Below are positions 43,474-52,670 of a stretch of DNA of 64,000 nucleotides, in pieces. The notes beneath the pieces were generated by a model. It made no database searches. It was not told the DNA's origin and saw only the letters and a program-made list of their open reading frames with translations. Location: positions 1,116,001 to 1,180,000 of the forward strand of contig NZ_FPCK01000001.1 in NCBI RefSeq assembly GCF_900116545.1, read 5' to 3'. Both the position numbers and the translations under genes were made by a program. The stretch is from Devosia crocina. GTDB lineage: Bacteria; Pseudomonadota; Alphaproteobacteria; Rhizobiales; Devosiaceae. How positions within the stretch are numbered: position 1 is the first letter of the stretch; each line of letters begins with the position of its first letter.

Positions 43474-44639
43474 GCGCACCCGATCGCATCGAAGAATTCG
43501 TTCTGGCGCTGCAAACCGCCTTCATCGACGGGTCCATCACGCGCTTGAAGCTTGGCGGCTATCATGGCCCGGAGGCGGAGCTGAAGGGTATCGAGGCGCG
43601 CAAGGTCCTTTTGAATGCCGGGGAGCGGCTTAGTTTCGTTTATCGGTACAAGACTCGGGACATCACCAAGAACCTGACCGTCGATGAAGCCATGAGCTTT
43701 GTACGGAGCGGCCTCTCTGGAGAATATCGAAGCGCCAGGATCGAAACGACGGATTACGATCTGCAGTTCGAGCGCCAGGGTGATAAATACCGACTGAAGA
43801 AAACCGAAGTCACCGGGCGTGACGCGGTTGAGGCAAGTCATGACCGCGCCAAGAACCGCCCGCTTGCAAGCGGTGGCAAGGTGTGGATGAAGGCGCTGGG
43901 TCTTGCTGGCGCCGACGGAAAGATCCTCGCAGCCTCTCAGGACAAGTTCCGCCAGATCAACAAGATGGTGGAAATTTTTGCGCCTTTGATTCAGGAGCTT
44001 TCCCCTGATCATCCACGAATTGTGGATATGGGCGCGGGCAAGGGCTATCTCGACTTCGCCCTGGCCGACCATTTCAAGAGGACTGCCACAAGAGCTGAGA
44101 TTTACGGTGTCGAACTCCGGCCACAGCTGGTCGAGGATGGCAATCGTCTGGCGCAGGAAAGCGGCTTCAGCAATCTGCATTTCGTGCCTGGTTCGATCCT
44201 CGACTATGACGCAACTGGTGCTGACACTGTGATTGCTCTTCACGCCTGCGATACGGCCACTGACGATGCGATCTACCAAGGCATTCGCGCCGGTGCGGAA
44301 CTGATCGCGGTTGCGCCTTGCTGTCACAAGCAGGTGCGGCGTCAGATGGAAGAGGGTACAGCGGACACTCGCCTCGACTTCCTGCTCCGCCATGGCACCT
44401 TCCTGGAGAAGCAGGCGGAGATGGTGACCGACGGATTACGCGCCCTGTTGCTTGAAGCGTCTGGATACAGAACCAAAGTGTTTGAATTCGTTTCGGATGC
44501 CCATACGCCGAAGAACAATCTGATTGTTGCGCAAAAGGGCCGCGCAGGCTCGCGAGAGGCAGCAATGCGACGCGTGGGGGAGGTCAAGGCGATGTTCGGC
44601 ATCGAGAAGCACTATCTCGAAGGCTTGCTGGGTGTCTGA
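43470..44639 (+). CDS. Class I SAM-dependent methyltransferase
   Basis: A 389-residue protein. Residues 1-170 are an uncharacterised N-terminal region with RLSFVYRYKTRDITKNLTVDE; residues about 175-330 hold a Rossmann methyltransferase with IVDMGAGKGYLDFALADHF (SAM site) and later VIALHACDTATDD and CCHKQVRRQM. This layout, with the HACDTATD and PCCHK motifs, resembles methyltransferases related to GSTCD/TrmO-independent RNA modifiers, but the target is unknown. TTG at 43470 overlaps the prfC stop and has AAGGAG 6 nt upstream, which fixes the start. Coupling to prfC hints at a translation-related role. Confidence 0.86.
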   Translation: MSAPDRIEEFVLALQTAFIDGSITRLKLGGYHGPEAELKGIEARKVLLNAGERLSFVYRYKTRDITKNLTVDEAMSFVRSGLSGEYRSARIETTDYDLQFERQGDKYRLKKTEVTGRDAVEASHDRAKNRPLASGGKVWMKALGLAGADGKILAASQDKFRQINKMVEIFAPLIQELSPDHPRIVDMGAGKGYLDFALADHFKRTATRAEIYGVELRPQLVEDGNRLAQESGFSNLHFVPGSILDYDATGADTVIALHACDTATDDAIYQGIRAGAELIAVAPCCHKQVRRQMEEGTADTRLDFLLRHGTFLEKQAEMVTDGLRALLLEASGYRTKVFEFVSDAHTPKNNLIVAQKGRAGSREAAMRRVGEVKAMFGIEKHYLEGLLGV

Positions 44640-44726
44640 TGCGGTGATGGGCGCCTATGCCGTCAGCGTCTTTCCCATATCCTCTTGAGCGGCTATATCG
44701 GCTGTGAACAGCAAGCCGAAAGACAC

Positions 44727-45047
44727 ATGACCAAGATCACCTTTGTTACAACCAACGGCGAACGTATCGAAACGGAAGCCGAAAACGGCGCCACAGTGAT
44801 GGAAACGGCCATCATCAACGCTGTGCCTGGAATCGTCGCCGAGTGCGGCGGTGCCTGCACTTGTGCCACTTGCCACGTCTATGTTGGGGACGATTGGCGC
44901 GAAGCAGTTGGTGGACCCTCCATGATGGAAGAAGACATGCTCGACTTCGCATTCGACGTGAAGGATTCAAGCCGGCTTTCCTGCCAAATCAAGGTGCGCG
45001 ATGAACTCGACGGTCTGGTTCTTCATGTGCCGAGCCGCCAGGGCTAA
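44727..45047 (+). CDS. 2Fe-2S ferredoxin, adrenodoxin type (first of two)
   Basis: A 106-residue ferredoxin. Cluster ligands are in ECGGACTCATCHVYV (C-x5-C-x2-C) and SCQIKV, the adrenodoxin/putidaredoxin pattern. An extra Cys lies inside the loop (GGAC). The MEEDMLDFA segment with acidic residues is the usual partner-docking helix. It sits 220 bp upstream of cysG, separated by a GC-rich hairpin. It may serve the sulfite reductase encoded downstream, a cytochrome P450, or Fe-S assembly; the second ferredoxin at 51494 is its close relative. Confidence 0.93.
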   Translation: MTKITFVTTNGERIETEAENGATVMETAIINAVPGIVAECGGACTCATCHVYVGDDWREAVGGPSMMEEDMLDFAFDVKDSSRLSCQIKVRDELDGLVLHVPSRQG

Positions 45048-45076
45048 GCAGACTGCTTACTGCTGACCTGTGAATG

Positions 45077-45094
45077 AGGCGCCTATGGGCGCCT
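45077..45094 (+). terminator. Hairpin after the first ferredoxin gene
   Basis: A 7-bp stem AGGCGCC / GGCGCCT with loop TATG, then TCGGCGTTTC. It separates the ferredoxin from the cys operon promoter region. T tract is weak. Confidence 0.55.
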
Positions 45095-45193
45095 TCGGCG
45101 TTTCAAGACGTCCTCTTTTGTCGAACTATTTTACTCGCGGCCGTACGCTGACGTTGGAGGTGTTCTAAGCGGCCTGTGCGGGAGGAAATATAA

Positions 45194-45216
45194 AAGCTTC
45201 TGATTATCAGCAGCTT
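45194..45216. promoter_or_regulatory. 23-bp near-perfect palindrome before cysG, probable operator
   Basis: AAGCTTCTGATTATCAGCAGCTT is symmetric about position 45205, with ten of eleven base pairs matching. Its core CTGATTATCAG is perfect. It lies 55 bp before the cysG start, within the expected promoter region of the sulfur operon. The cognate regulator is not in this window. Confidence 0.62.
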
Positions 45217-45270
45217 GCAGCACCAGCCGGCGATGGAATAATTTGCTGCAACTCTCAGACTAGGACCAGA

Positions 45271-46665
45271 ATGACCCGCCTCAACACATTTCCGTTGAGC
45301 TTCATCGTCAAGGGCAAGCGTATCATTATCGTCGGCGGCACCGACGAAGCCCTTAACAAGGTCCGGTTGGTCTCTAAGACTACTGCTTCTATAGAGATTT
45401 ACGCGCGGCACGTGGAGACTGATTTCACGGGCTATGAGGTAACCGTTTTCGAGCGCCCTATCGTCGCACAAGACATTGCCGGTGCGGCGCTTGTTTTTGT
45501 AGCCGATGAGGGGCCGGACGGCGCTCTGGCCATGACTGAGGCGCGCCGGCTCAACATTCCCCTGAACGTCGTGGACGTGCCAAGCGAATGCGACTTCTAT
45601 ACCCCGTCCATCGTTGATCGTGCCCCACTGGTAGTCGCTATTTCGACTGAAGGCGATGCGCCGGTGCTTGCCCGACTGGTCCGCGCGCAGATTGAAGCCT
45701 TGCTGGCGCCGGGGATCGGAAAAATCGCGAGTCTTGCCGGTGCTTTGCGCGGCAAGGTTGAGAGCTTGATTCAGGATGGCCCGTCGCGACGCCGGTTCTA
45801 CGAGGACCTTGTGGCGTCCCCTGAAATCCAGAGTGCTCTCGACAAGGGGGATGGTCACGACGTCGCCAATGCGATGCTTGTGCGACACCTCGACGGTGGA
45901 AAGCAAGAGGGCGTTGTCTGGTTGATCGGGGCCGGTCCCGGCTCTGCCGACCTTTTGACGTTGCGCGCGCAACGCTATCTCCAGCAAGCGGACGTCATCG
46001 TTCACGATCAGCTTGTGCCGGCAGAGGTGGTCCAGATGGGACGCCGCGATGCCGAGCAGATCCCTGTCGGTAAATCCAAGGGCAATCACAGCTTTACCCA
46101 GGGGCAGATCAACGCCTTGATCGTGCGGTTTGCCAGTGAAGGTAAAAAGGTGGCGCGCCTCAAATCCGGTGATCCCATGGTCTTTGGCCGTGCCGGCGAG
46201 GAGATTGATGCGCTGCAGAGCGCTGGAATAGGTTTCGAGATCGTTCCCGGTGTCACAGCGGCGCTCGCGGCTGCAGCAGACACAGCAACGCCGGTGACGC
46301 TGCGGAAGGTATCCACGGGGCTAGTAGTGGCTACCGCACATGGTGCTGAAGACAGTGAGTTGGCGCATTGGGCGGCGCTATCGCTAACCGGGCTGACGCT
46401 TGCGCTTTACATGGGCAAGTCGATCGCGGCGGAAACAGCGGGCCGCCTTCTGGCGGCTGGTGCAGAGGCGGATCTGCCGATCGGTATCGTAGTGAACGCA
46501 GGACGGGCGGATAGCCGGTCCTATGCAGGAAGTTTGGGTGATCTTGCGCAAGGCGCGGTCGAGTTCGATGACGGTCCTGCCGTTATCCTCGTCGGCCGTG
46601 CTGTCGCGCATGGCGATTGGGTTGAGGCCGTAGCCAGGAATGCGGAAAGTTTCAAAGTAGCATGA
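45271..46665 (+). CDS. cysG: Siroheme synthase CysG (bifunctional)
   Basis: A 464-residue fusion that makes siroheme from uroporphyrinogen III. Residues 1-200 are the precorrin-2 dehydrogenase/ferrochelatase half, with the NAD site IIIVGGTDEALNKVRLVSK and VDVPSECDFYTPSIV. Residues 215-460 are the SAM-dependent uroporphyrinogen methyltransferase: VWLIGAGPGSADLLTLRAQR, VGKSKGNHSFTQ and RLKSGDPMVFGRAGEE. Siroheme is the cofactor of CysI, encoded in the same operon. AGGA lies before the ATG, and the stop overlaps the DUF2849 gene (ATGA). A 23-bp palindrome lies upstream. Confidence 0.95.
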   Translation: MTRLNTFPLSFIVKGKRIIIVGGTDEALNKVRLVSKTTASIEIYARHVETDFTGYEVTVFERPIVAQDIAGAALVFVADEGPDGALAMTEARRLNIPLNVVDVPSECDFYTPSIVDRAPLVVAISTEGDAPVLARLVRAQIEALLAPGIGKIASLAGALRGKVESLIQDGPSRRRFYEDLVASPEIQSALDKGDGHDVANAMLVRHLDGGKQEGVVWLIGAGPGSADLLTLRAQRYLQQADVIVHDQLVPAEVVQMGRRDAEQIPVGKSKGNHSFTQGQINALIVRFASEGKKVARLKSGDPMVFGRAGEEIDALQSAGIGFEIVPGVTAALAAAADTATPVTLRKVSTGLVVATAHGAEDSELAHWAALSLTGLTLALYMGKSIAAETAGRLLAAGAEADLPIGIVVNAGRADSRSYAGSLGDLAQGAVEFDDGPAVILVGRAVAHGDWVEAVARNAESFKVA

Positions 46666-46991
46666 GCAAGGAAATTCTAACCGGCAACGAGTTGACGTCC
46701 GGCGCGACGGTTTATCTGTCGAGGGGTGACACATGGGTGGAGGGCCTCCATTTGGCTCGCCTCTTCGCCAAAGAAGACGTAGCCGAGCGCGATGCTGCTC
46801 TGGCCGCTACCAAGGCGACCGGCCGCATCATCAGCCTCGAGATCGAGGAAGTGGAGGTGGTCGACGGCGAGATCGTGCCGAAGCGTCTCCGCGAACGTAT
46901 TCGTGCGGCAGGCCCCACCGCGCCGCTTAGTCTCAATGGGCAGGCTTACGACCGCCAGCATTTGGGTGAGGACGGTCATGTATCGATATGA
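46662..46991 (+). CDS. DUF2849 domain protein of the sulfite-reduction operon
   Basis: A 109-residue protein of the DUF2849 family. It reads LTSGATVYLSRGDTWVEGLH, then DAALAATKATGRIISLEIEE, ending with a basic stretch. In alphaproteobacteria DUF2849 genes regularly sit between cysG and cysI. Its exact role in sulfite reduction is not known. Start overlaps cysG (ATGA), and its 3' end overlaps cysI by 14 bp, so translation of all three is coupled. Confidence 0.85.
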   Translation: MSKEILTGNELTSGATVYLSRGDTWVEGLHLARLFAKEDVAERDAALAATKATGRIISLEIEEVEVVDGEIVPKRLRERIRAAGPTAPLSLNGQAYDRQHLGEDGHVSI

Positions 46992-48636
46992 CGAATTCGA
47001 CGCGGCATTCGTCGCAGGTCGCACAGCGCAATTTGCCGATCAGGTGAAGCGTCGCCTTACCGGCGAGCTTTCGGAGGACCAGTTCCGTCCGCTGCGGCTC
47101 ATGAATGGGCTCTATCTGCAGCTGCATGCCTATATGCTGCGTGTCGCGGTGCCCTATGGCACGCTGTCGAGCCGCCAGATGCGGAAGCTCGCCCACATCG
47201 CGCGTGTCTACGATCGCGGCTATGGCCACTTCACCACGCGCCAGAATATTCAGTACAATTGGCCCAAGCTCAAGGATATCCCTGTGATCCTCGAGGAGCT
47301 GGCTTCGGTCGAGATGCACGCGATCCAGACGTCCGGCAATTGCATTCGCAACGTCACGACAGACCAGTTTGCCGGCGCTGCTGCCGATGAGATCATCGAC
47401 CCACGGCCGGTGGCAGAAATCTTGCGCCAATGGTCGAGCCTTCATCCCGAGTTCTCGTATCTGCCGCGCAAATTCAAGATTGCCATCACCGGTGCGCCAC
47501 ATGACCGCGCGGCCATTCGTTTCCACGATATCGGCCTACAAGCGGCGGTGAATGCTGCCGGAGAGATCGGTTGGGAAGTTTGGGTGGGGGGCGGTCTCGG
47601 CCGTACCCCGATGATCGCCAAGCTCATCAATAGCTTCGTCCCGAACGAGCACCTGCTGGCCTATCTCGAATCCATCATGCGCGTTTACAACCGCTATGGT
47701 CGCCGGGACAATAAGTACAAGGCGCGTATCAAAATCCTGGTACATGAAGAGGGCCTTGAAAGCATCAAGGGCCAGGTCGAAGCCGAGTTTGCCGAAGTGC
47801 GTGGCGGCGTCCTGACCCTCCCGAGCGAAGAAGTTGATCGTATCAGCGCCTATTTTGCGCCGCCGATTTTCGAGCCGCAGGCCTTGACCCAGATCGATGT
47901 CGCCTACGAATCCATTGTCGACCCCGCCTATGGCCGCTGGCTCGACAACAACATCAACGCGCACATTCAGCCTGGCTACGTCTCGGTGACGATCTCCCTC
48001 AAGCCGGTAGGCGGCGCTCCGGGCGATGCGACTGATGCGCAGATGGAGGTTGTCGCCGATCTGGCCGAGCAGTTTTCGTTCGACGAACTGCGGGTGACGC
48101 ACGAACAGAACCTTGTTCTGCCCCATGTTGCGCTCAAGGATCTGCGCAGGGTTTACGACGCGCTGGTGGCGGCAGGTCTCGCCGAGGGCAACAACAATCT
48201 GATCACCGACATGATCTGCTGCCCAGGCCTCGACTTCTGCGCGCTGGCCAACGCCCGCTCGATTCCGATCGCGCAGGAAATTTCAAAGAAGTTCGCCGAG
48301 CCGGAACGCCAGAAGGAAATCGGCGAACTCAAGATCAAGATCTCGGGCTGCATCAACGCCTGTGGTCACCACCATGTGGGCCACATCGGTATCCTCGGCG
48401 TGGAAAAGAAGGGCGGCGAGCTTTATCAGATCACGCTAGGCGGCGACGCCACCGAGCAGGCTTCAGTCGGCAAGATCATCGGACCGGGATTTGAAGCGGA
48501 GAACGTGCCGGGCGCCATCGAAAAGCTGGTCGATTTCTATATTTCGCAGCGAACCAGCGAGAGCGAGACGTTCATCGACGCATACCGCCGCGTAGGGGAA
48601 GCGCCGTTCAAGGAGGCGTTGTACGGCAATGCTTAA
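46978..48636 (+). CDS. cysI: Sulfite reductase hemoprotein (assimilatory nitrite/sulfite reductase family)
   Basis: A 552-residue siroheme enzyme that reduces sulfite to sulfide by six electrons. YGHFTTRQNIQYNW, QTSGNCIRNVTTD and the duplicated ferredoxin-like halves are typical. The 4Fe-4S/siroheme ligands are CCPGLDFC (C-x5-C) and SGCINACGHH (C-x3-C). There is no adjacent flavoprotein CysJ, so electrons probably come from the ferredoxin and ferredoxin-NADP reductase encoded in the same locus. ATG at 46978 (with GAGG upstream, inside DUF2849) matches the family's N-terminus MYRYDEFD. A repeat element separates it from cysH. Confidence 0.95.
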   Translation: MYRYDEFDAAFVAGRTAQFADQVKRRLTGELSEDQFRPLRLMNGLYLQLHAYMLRVAVPYGTLSSRQMRKLAHIARVYDRGYGHFTTRQNIQYNWPKLKDIPVILEELASVEMHAIQTSGNCIRNVTTDQFAGAAADEIIDPRPVAEILRQWSSLHPEFSYLPRKFKIAITGAPHDRAAIRFHDIGLQAAVNAAGEIGWEVWVGGGLGRTPMIAKLINSFVPNEHLLAYLESIMRVYNRYGRRDNKYKARIKILVHEEGLESIKGQVEAEFAEVRGGVLTLPSEEVDRISAYFAPPIFEPQALTQIDVAYESIVDPAYGRWLDNNINAHIQPGYVSVTISLKPVGGAPGDATDAQMEVVADLAEQFSFDELRVTHEQNLVLPHVALKDLRRVYDALVAAGLAEGNNNLITDMICCPGLDFCALANARSIPIAQEISKKFAEPERQKEIGELKIKISGCINACGHHHVGHIGILGVEKKGGELYQITLGGDATEQASVGKIIGPGFEAENVPGAIEKLVDFYISQRTSESETFIDAYRRVGEAPFKEALYGNA

Positions 48637-48658
48637 CGGCACACGCGATGCTTCTGTT

Positions 48659-48780
48659 CCTCTCCCCCTCGGGGAGAGGTGGCTCGGCAAAGCCGAGTCG
48701 GCGAGGGGGATTTCTCCACTCTCGCTGAAGCGTCCCCCTCATCCGGCGCTGCGCGCCACCTTCTCCCCGAGGGGGAGAAG
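48659..48780. repeat. REP-like element inside the cys operon
   Basis: Starts with a perfect 9-bp inverted repeat CCTCTCCCC/GGGGAGAGG (48659-48667, 48671-48679), then GGCTCGGCAAAGCCGAGTC, and ends with CTTCTCCCCGAGGGGGAGAAG. The whole forms nested hairpins. It is the same repeat family as 27067-27187 and lies between cysI and cysH, in the same transcription direction as both. Confidence 0.78.
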
Positions 48781-48812
48781 AATTGAAGGCTCCGTGCTTA
48801 TGGAGAAATCCC

Positions 48813-50087
48813 ATGGGACTGCCTAAACTTGCTCCCGCGCAAGCGGCTCATGACAAGCTCAAGGCGCTGGGGATCCTCGCGCTCAACGGCATGTTCGACG
48901 AAATGGACGCCGCGGGCGTGCTGCGATACGCAGTGTCCGACGTGCTGCCGGGAGATCTCGCCATCGTCTCGTCTTTCGGTGCTGACTCGGCGGTGCTCCT
49001 TCATATTGTGGCCCAGGTCGATCCATCAATGCCGGTCTATTTTCTTGAGACCGGCAAGCATTTTCCCGAGACACTGGCCTATGTCGAGACCCTCAAAAAG
49101 CAGTTTGGCTTGATCAATGTGCACGCCATTCATCCCAGTGCCGATGACGTGGCGCGGTTCGATCCTAATGGCAACCTCTGGGAGAGCGATCCCGATTCGT
49201 GCTGCCACATCCGCAAGACTGAGCCGCTTGAGCCCGTCACAGAACAATATGGCGGCTGGGTCACGGGGCGTAAGCGCTACCAAACCAGGGAACGCGGCGT
49301 GCTGCCGCATTTCGAGCTGACGAGCGATGATCGCATCAAGGTCAATCCGCTCGCCTATTTCTCGGACGCCGATGTCATCGAGTACCGCCAGAAGCACAAC
49401 TTGCCCGAGCATCCGCTCTATGCCAAAGGCTACAAATCCATTGGCTGCGCACCCTGCACCTCGATCGTTGCCGAGGGAGAGGATCCGCGTGCCGGACGGT
49501 GGCGCGGCCTCAACAAAAAGGAATGCGGCATCCATTACGATTTCAGTGGAGCGATCGCGAACCCGATGACTGCAGCTTCCCGCCACACGCTCTGGAAAGA
49601 TGGTGCCTTCATCCAGGATCCATTCAAGGATTGGGTAGAAGGCACGAAGGCGTCCGAAGCGCGTTACGTCCACGTTCCACTGCCCGAGTTCCTGGCCAAC
49701 CGTGCCGACTATCTCGCCAACCCTCATCCGTTGGGCCTCCTAGTCTCACCCGGCGAGAAGATCGAGGAAGTTGCAGACGATCTCGCGCGCTTCGCTTCGG
49801 TCGCGATCAAGTTCCCGGCCTTCACGGATGGGCGCGGGTATTCGACGGCGCGGCTTCTTGTCGAACGCTTCAAATATGCTGGTGAAATCAGGGCTATAGG
49901 CGATGTCCTTCAAGATCAGATTCCACACATGCGCCGCTGTGGATTCAATGCTCTCGTGGTGACCCACGAGCCGACCCGCCAGGCGCTGATCGAGAACCGT
50001 TTGCCTGAGATGGCGCTGTTCTACCAGCCTGTCGGCGTTGCCGAAGTACCGGTTGGGACGCGCCCCTTCCTTCGCCGCGTTTCCTAG
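48813..50087 (+). CDS. cysH: Phosphoadenylyl/adenylyl-sulfate reductase fused to DUF934
   Basis: A 424-residue fusion. Residues 1-245 are CysH: SSFGADSAVLLHIVAQ (PP-loop), ETGKHFPETL, and the Fe-S ligands Cys130-Cys131 (DSCCHIRK) and Cys212/Cys215 (GCAPC). These mark the 4Fe-4S type that accepts APS. KKECGIH holds the catalytic Cys238. Residues about 258-424 are DUF934 (LWKDGAFIQDPF, AIKFPAFTDGRGYSTARLL, GFNALVV), normally a separate gene next to cysH. The frame is continuous, with no stop or frameshift. ATG at 48813 has GGAG about 9 nt upstream, just after the repeat element. Confidence 0.92.
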   Translation: MGLPKLAPAQAAHDKLKALGILALNGMFDEMDAAGVLRYAVSDVLPGDLAIVSSFGADSAVLLHIVAQVDPSMPVYFLETGKHFPETLAYVETLKKQFGLINVHAIHPSADDVARFDPNGNLWESDPDSCCHIRKTEPLEPVTEQYGGWVTGRKRYQTRERGVLPHFELTSDDRIKVNPLAYFSDADVIEYRQKHNLPEHPLYAKGYKSIGCAPCTSIVAEGEDPRAGRWRGLNKKECGIHYDFSGAIANPMTAASRHTLWKDGAFIQDPFKDWVEGTKASEARYVHVPLPEFLANRADYLANPHPLGLLVSPGEKIEEVADDLARFASVAIKFPAFTDGRGYSTARLLVERFKYAGEIRAIGDVLQDQIPHMRRCGFNALVVTHEPTRQALIENRLPEMALFYQPVGVAEVPVGTRPFLRRVS

Positions 50088-50140
50088 GCTAAGTGGAGCG
50101 CGTTGTTCAGGTAATCCATCCCGGATTTCCTTCTTACACT

Positions 50141-50209
50141 GCGTCATCCCCGCTAAATCGGCATCTCTCTCCTCGCGCAAGGAGATGATCGCTTCCGCGG
50201 GAATGACGC
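50141..50209. repeat. Inverted-repeat element, GTCATCCCCGC type
   Basis: GCGTCATCCCCGC (50141-50153) pairs with GCGGGAATGACGC (50197-50209), 12 of 13 positions, with an inner TCTCCTC/GGAGATGA hairpin. It lies between cysH and the ferredoxin-NADP reductase gene. The outer sequence matches the common GTCATCCCCGC repeat family of alphaproteobacteria. Confidence 0.72.
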
Positions 50210-50250
50210 CAAATATGATCGCGGACTGAAGTTCGCCAAGGCAGAGATAA

Positions 50251-51276
<1,026 letters not shown>

Positions 51277-51313
51277 GCCTTACCAAGTCGCTCGATCCTA
51301 CCCCACATGCGAT

Positions 51314-51382
51314 GTCACCCCGGCGCAGGCCGGGGCCCATCCCGAGATATCAAGATGGGGTCACGGCCTGCGCCGGGGTGAC
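51314..51382. repeat. Inverted repeat with perfect 19-bp arms
   Basis: GTCACCCCGGCGCAGGCCG (51314-51332) is perfectly complementary to 51364-51382. The interior CCATCCCGAG...AAGATGGGG adds further pairing. It is a hairpin-forming dispersed-repeat type between the reductase and ferredoxin genes. Confidence 0.85.
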
Positions 51383-51493
51383 CGCCGGAGGATCGTAATG
51401 CGTGATGCCGTGTTGCAACGCCAAAAACCAATGTCCTACTTGCCTTCTCGCCCCTATGAAGGCTAAGGCCTTCGCGCTGTTGAGGAGCGCTCC

Positions 51494-51817
51494 ATGAAAA
51501 TTACCGTTACCGACCAGGCAGGCGACGTGCACGAGCTCGAAGGGCTCGAAGGCTGGCGCGTCATGGAAGTCATTCGAGACTGGGGCCTCAACATCAAGGC
51601 GGAGTGCGGTGGCGCTCTGAGCTGTGCGACGTGCCATTGCTATGTCGATCCGGACTGGCTCGATGCAGTGGGCGCGCCAAGCGATGAGGAGGAAGACATG
51701 CTCGACAGCGTCGGCGACGTGAAGCCGAACTCGCGCCTTTCTTGCCAGATATTGTGCTCGGACGCTTTGGATGGGCTCAAGCTGACCCTGGCACAGAGCG
51801 CCGCCAAGGACGGTTGA
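51494..51817 (+). CDS. 2Fe-2S ferredoxin, adrenodoxin type (second of two)
   Basis: A 107-residue ferredoxin. Cluster ligands are in ECGGALSCATCHCYV (C-x5-C-x2-C) and SCQILCSDAL. It shares the acidic EEEDMLDSV docking helix with the ferredoxin at 44727. GAGGAGC upstream fixes the start. It follows the ferredoxin-NADP reductase by 217 bp, with a repeat hairpin between, and is the more likely partner of that reductase. It has two extra Cys (CHC and ILC). Confidence 0.93.
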   Translation: MKITVTDQAGDVHELEGLEGWRVMEVIRDWGLNIKAECGGALSCATCHCYVDPDWLDAVGAPSDEEEDMLDSVGDVKPNSRLSCQILCSDALDGLKLTLAQSAAKDG

Positions 51818-51911
51818 TTGAACAAGACGTTCGCCGCCCCTTCGGTAAGCATTAAGACCTATGCTTCATGATTGAGAGAATACTCAATCAGAATAATAAC
51901 ATAGGTTATAA

Positions 51912-52670
51912 ATGTCCGGCACATCATGCCAAGGCTGCCGCGGCGGCGAAGATTTTCCCGTCGCATTTACTATGGCGTTTCATCCCATCATAGACCTCGC
52001 TGCCGGCAAGGTCTGGGGCTACGAAGCACTTGTGCGCGGAACGGAAGGCCAGGGCGCCGGCAGCGTGCTTTCCGCTGTGACCGAAGCCAACCGCTATGTT
52101 TTCGATCAGGCATGCCGGGTCAAAGCTATCGAGCTTGCCGGTTTGAACCTCCCGGCCGCGTCGGACGCGCGCTTGTCCATCAACTTCATGCCGAATGCAG
52201 TTTATGAGCCGAAAGCGTGCATTCGCGCGACACTGGCTGCAGCCGCGCGCGTACAGTTCAATCCCAACCGGCTCATGTTCGAGTTCACGGAAAACGAGCG
52301 CATGACCGATGCGGACCATGTCGCCAACATCGTTGCCGAGTACAAACGCATGGGCTTCATGACGGCGCTCGATGATTTCGGCGCCGGCTATGCCGGACTT
52401 GGGCTGCTGGCCAAATTCCAGCCCGACCTCATCAAGATCGACATGGAACTGCTTCGCGGCATCGACGCCTCATCCGCGCGCCAGGCGATCATCGCAAGTA
52501 TCGTCACCATGGCGCGTCAGATGGATATCGCCGTTCTGGCCGAAGGGGTGGAGACCGAAGCTGAACTGATGACGCTGCGTAGCGCCGGTATCTCGCTGTT
52601 CCAGGGCTATTATTTCGCCCGGCCGCAGTTGGAAAGGTTCGAGCAGCCGCTATTGCCGCTCGCTGCTTGA
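51912..52670 (+). CDS. EAL-domain cyclic-di-GMP phosphodiesterase
   Basis: A 252-residue protein that is essentially one EAL domain. The signature Glu is in WGYEALVRG; INFMPNAVY holds the metal-binding Asn; FEFTENERM the second Glu; ALDDFGAGY the DDFG loop with both Asp; DLIKIDMEL the Lys; AEGVETEAEL and FQGYYFARP close the site. All residues needed for hydrolysis of c-di-GMP appear present. The N-terminus has CQGC, a possible metal or redox site. No membrane helix or GGDEF domain. The 3' end overlaps the convergent ycjF-like gene by 21 bp. Confidence 0.92.
   Translation: MSGTSCQGCRGGEDFPVAFTMAFHPIIDLAAGKVWGYEALVRGTEGQGAGSVLSAVTEANRYVFDQACRVKAIELAGLNLPAASDARLSINFMPNAVYEPKACIRATLAAAARVQFNPNRLMFEFTENERMTDADHVANIVAEYKRMGFMTALDDFGAGYAGLGLLAKFQPDLIKIDMELLRGIDASSARQAIIASIVTMARQMDIAVLAEGVETEAELMTLRSAGISLFQGYYFARPQLERFEQPLLPLAA

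Noticed and set aside
46792..46977. A 62-codon N-terminal extension of cysI
   Set aside because: It overlaps DUF2849 in another frame and has Trp/Arg-rich non-homologous sequence; family N-termini match the ATG at 46978.
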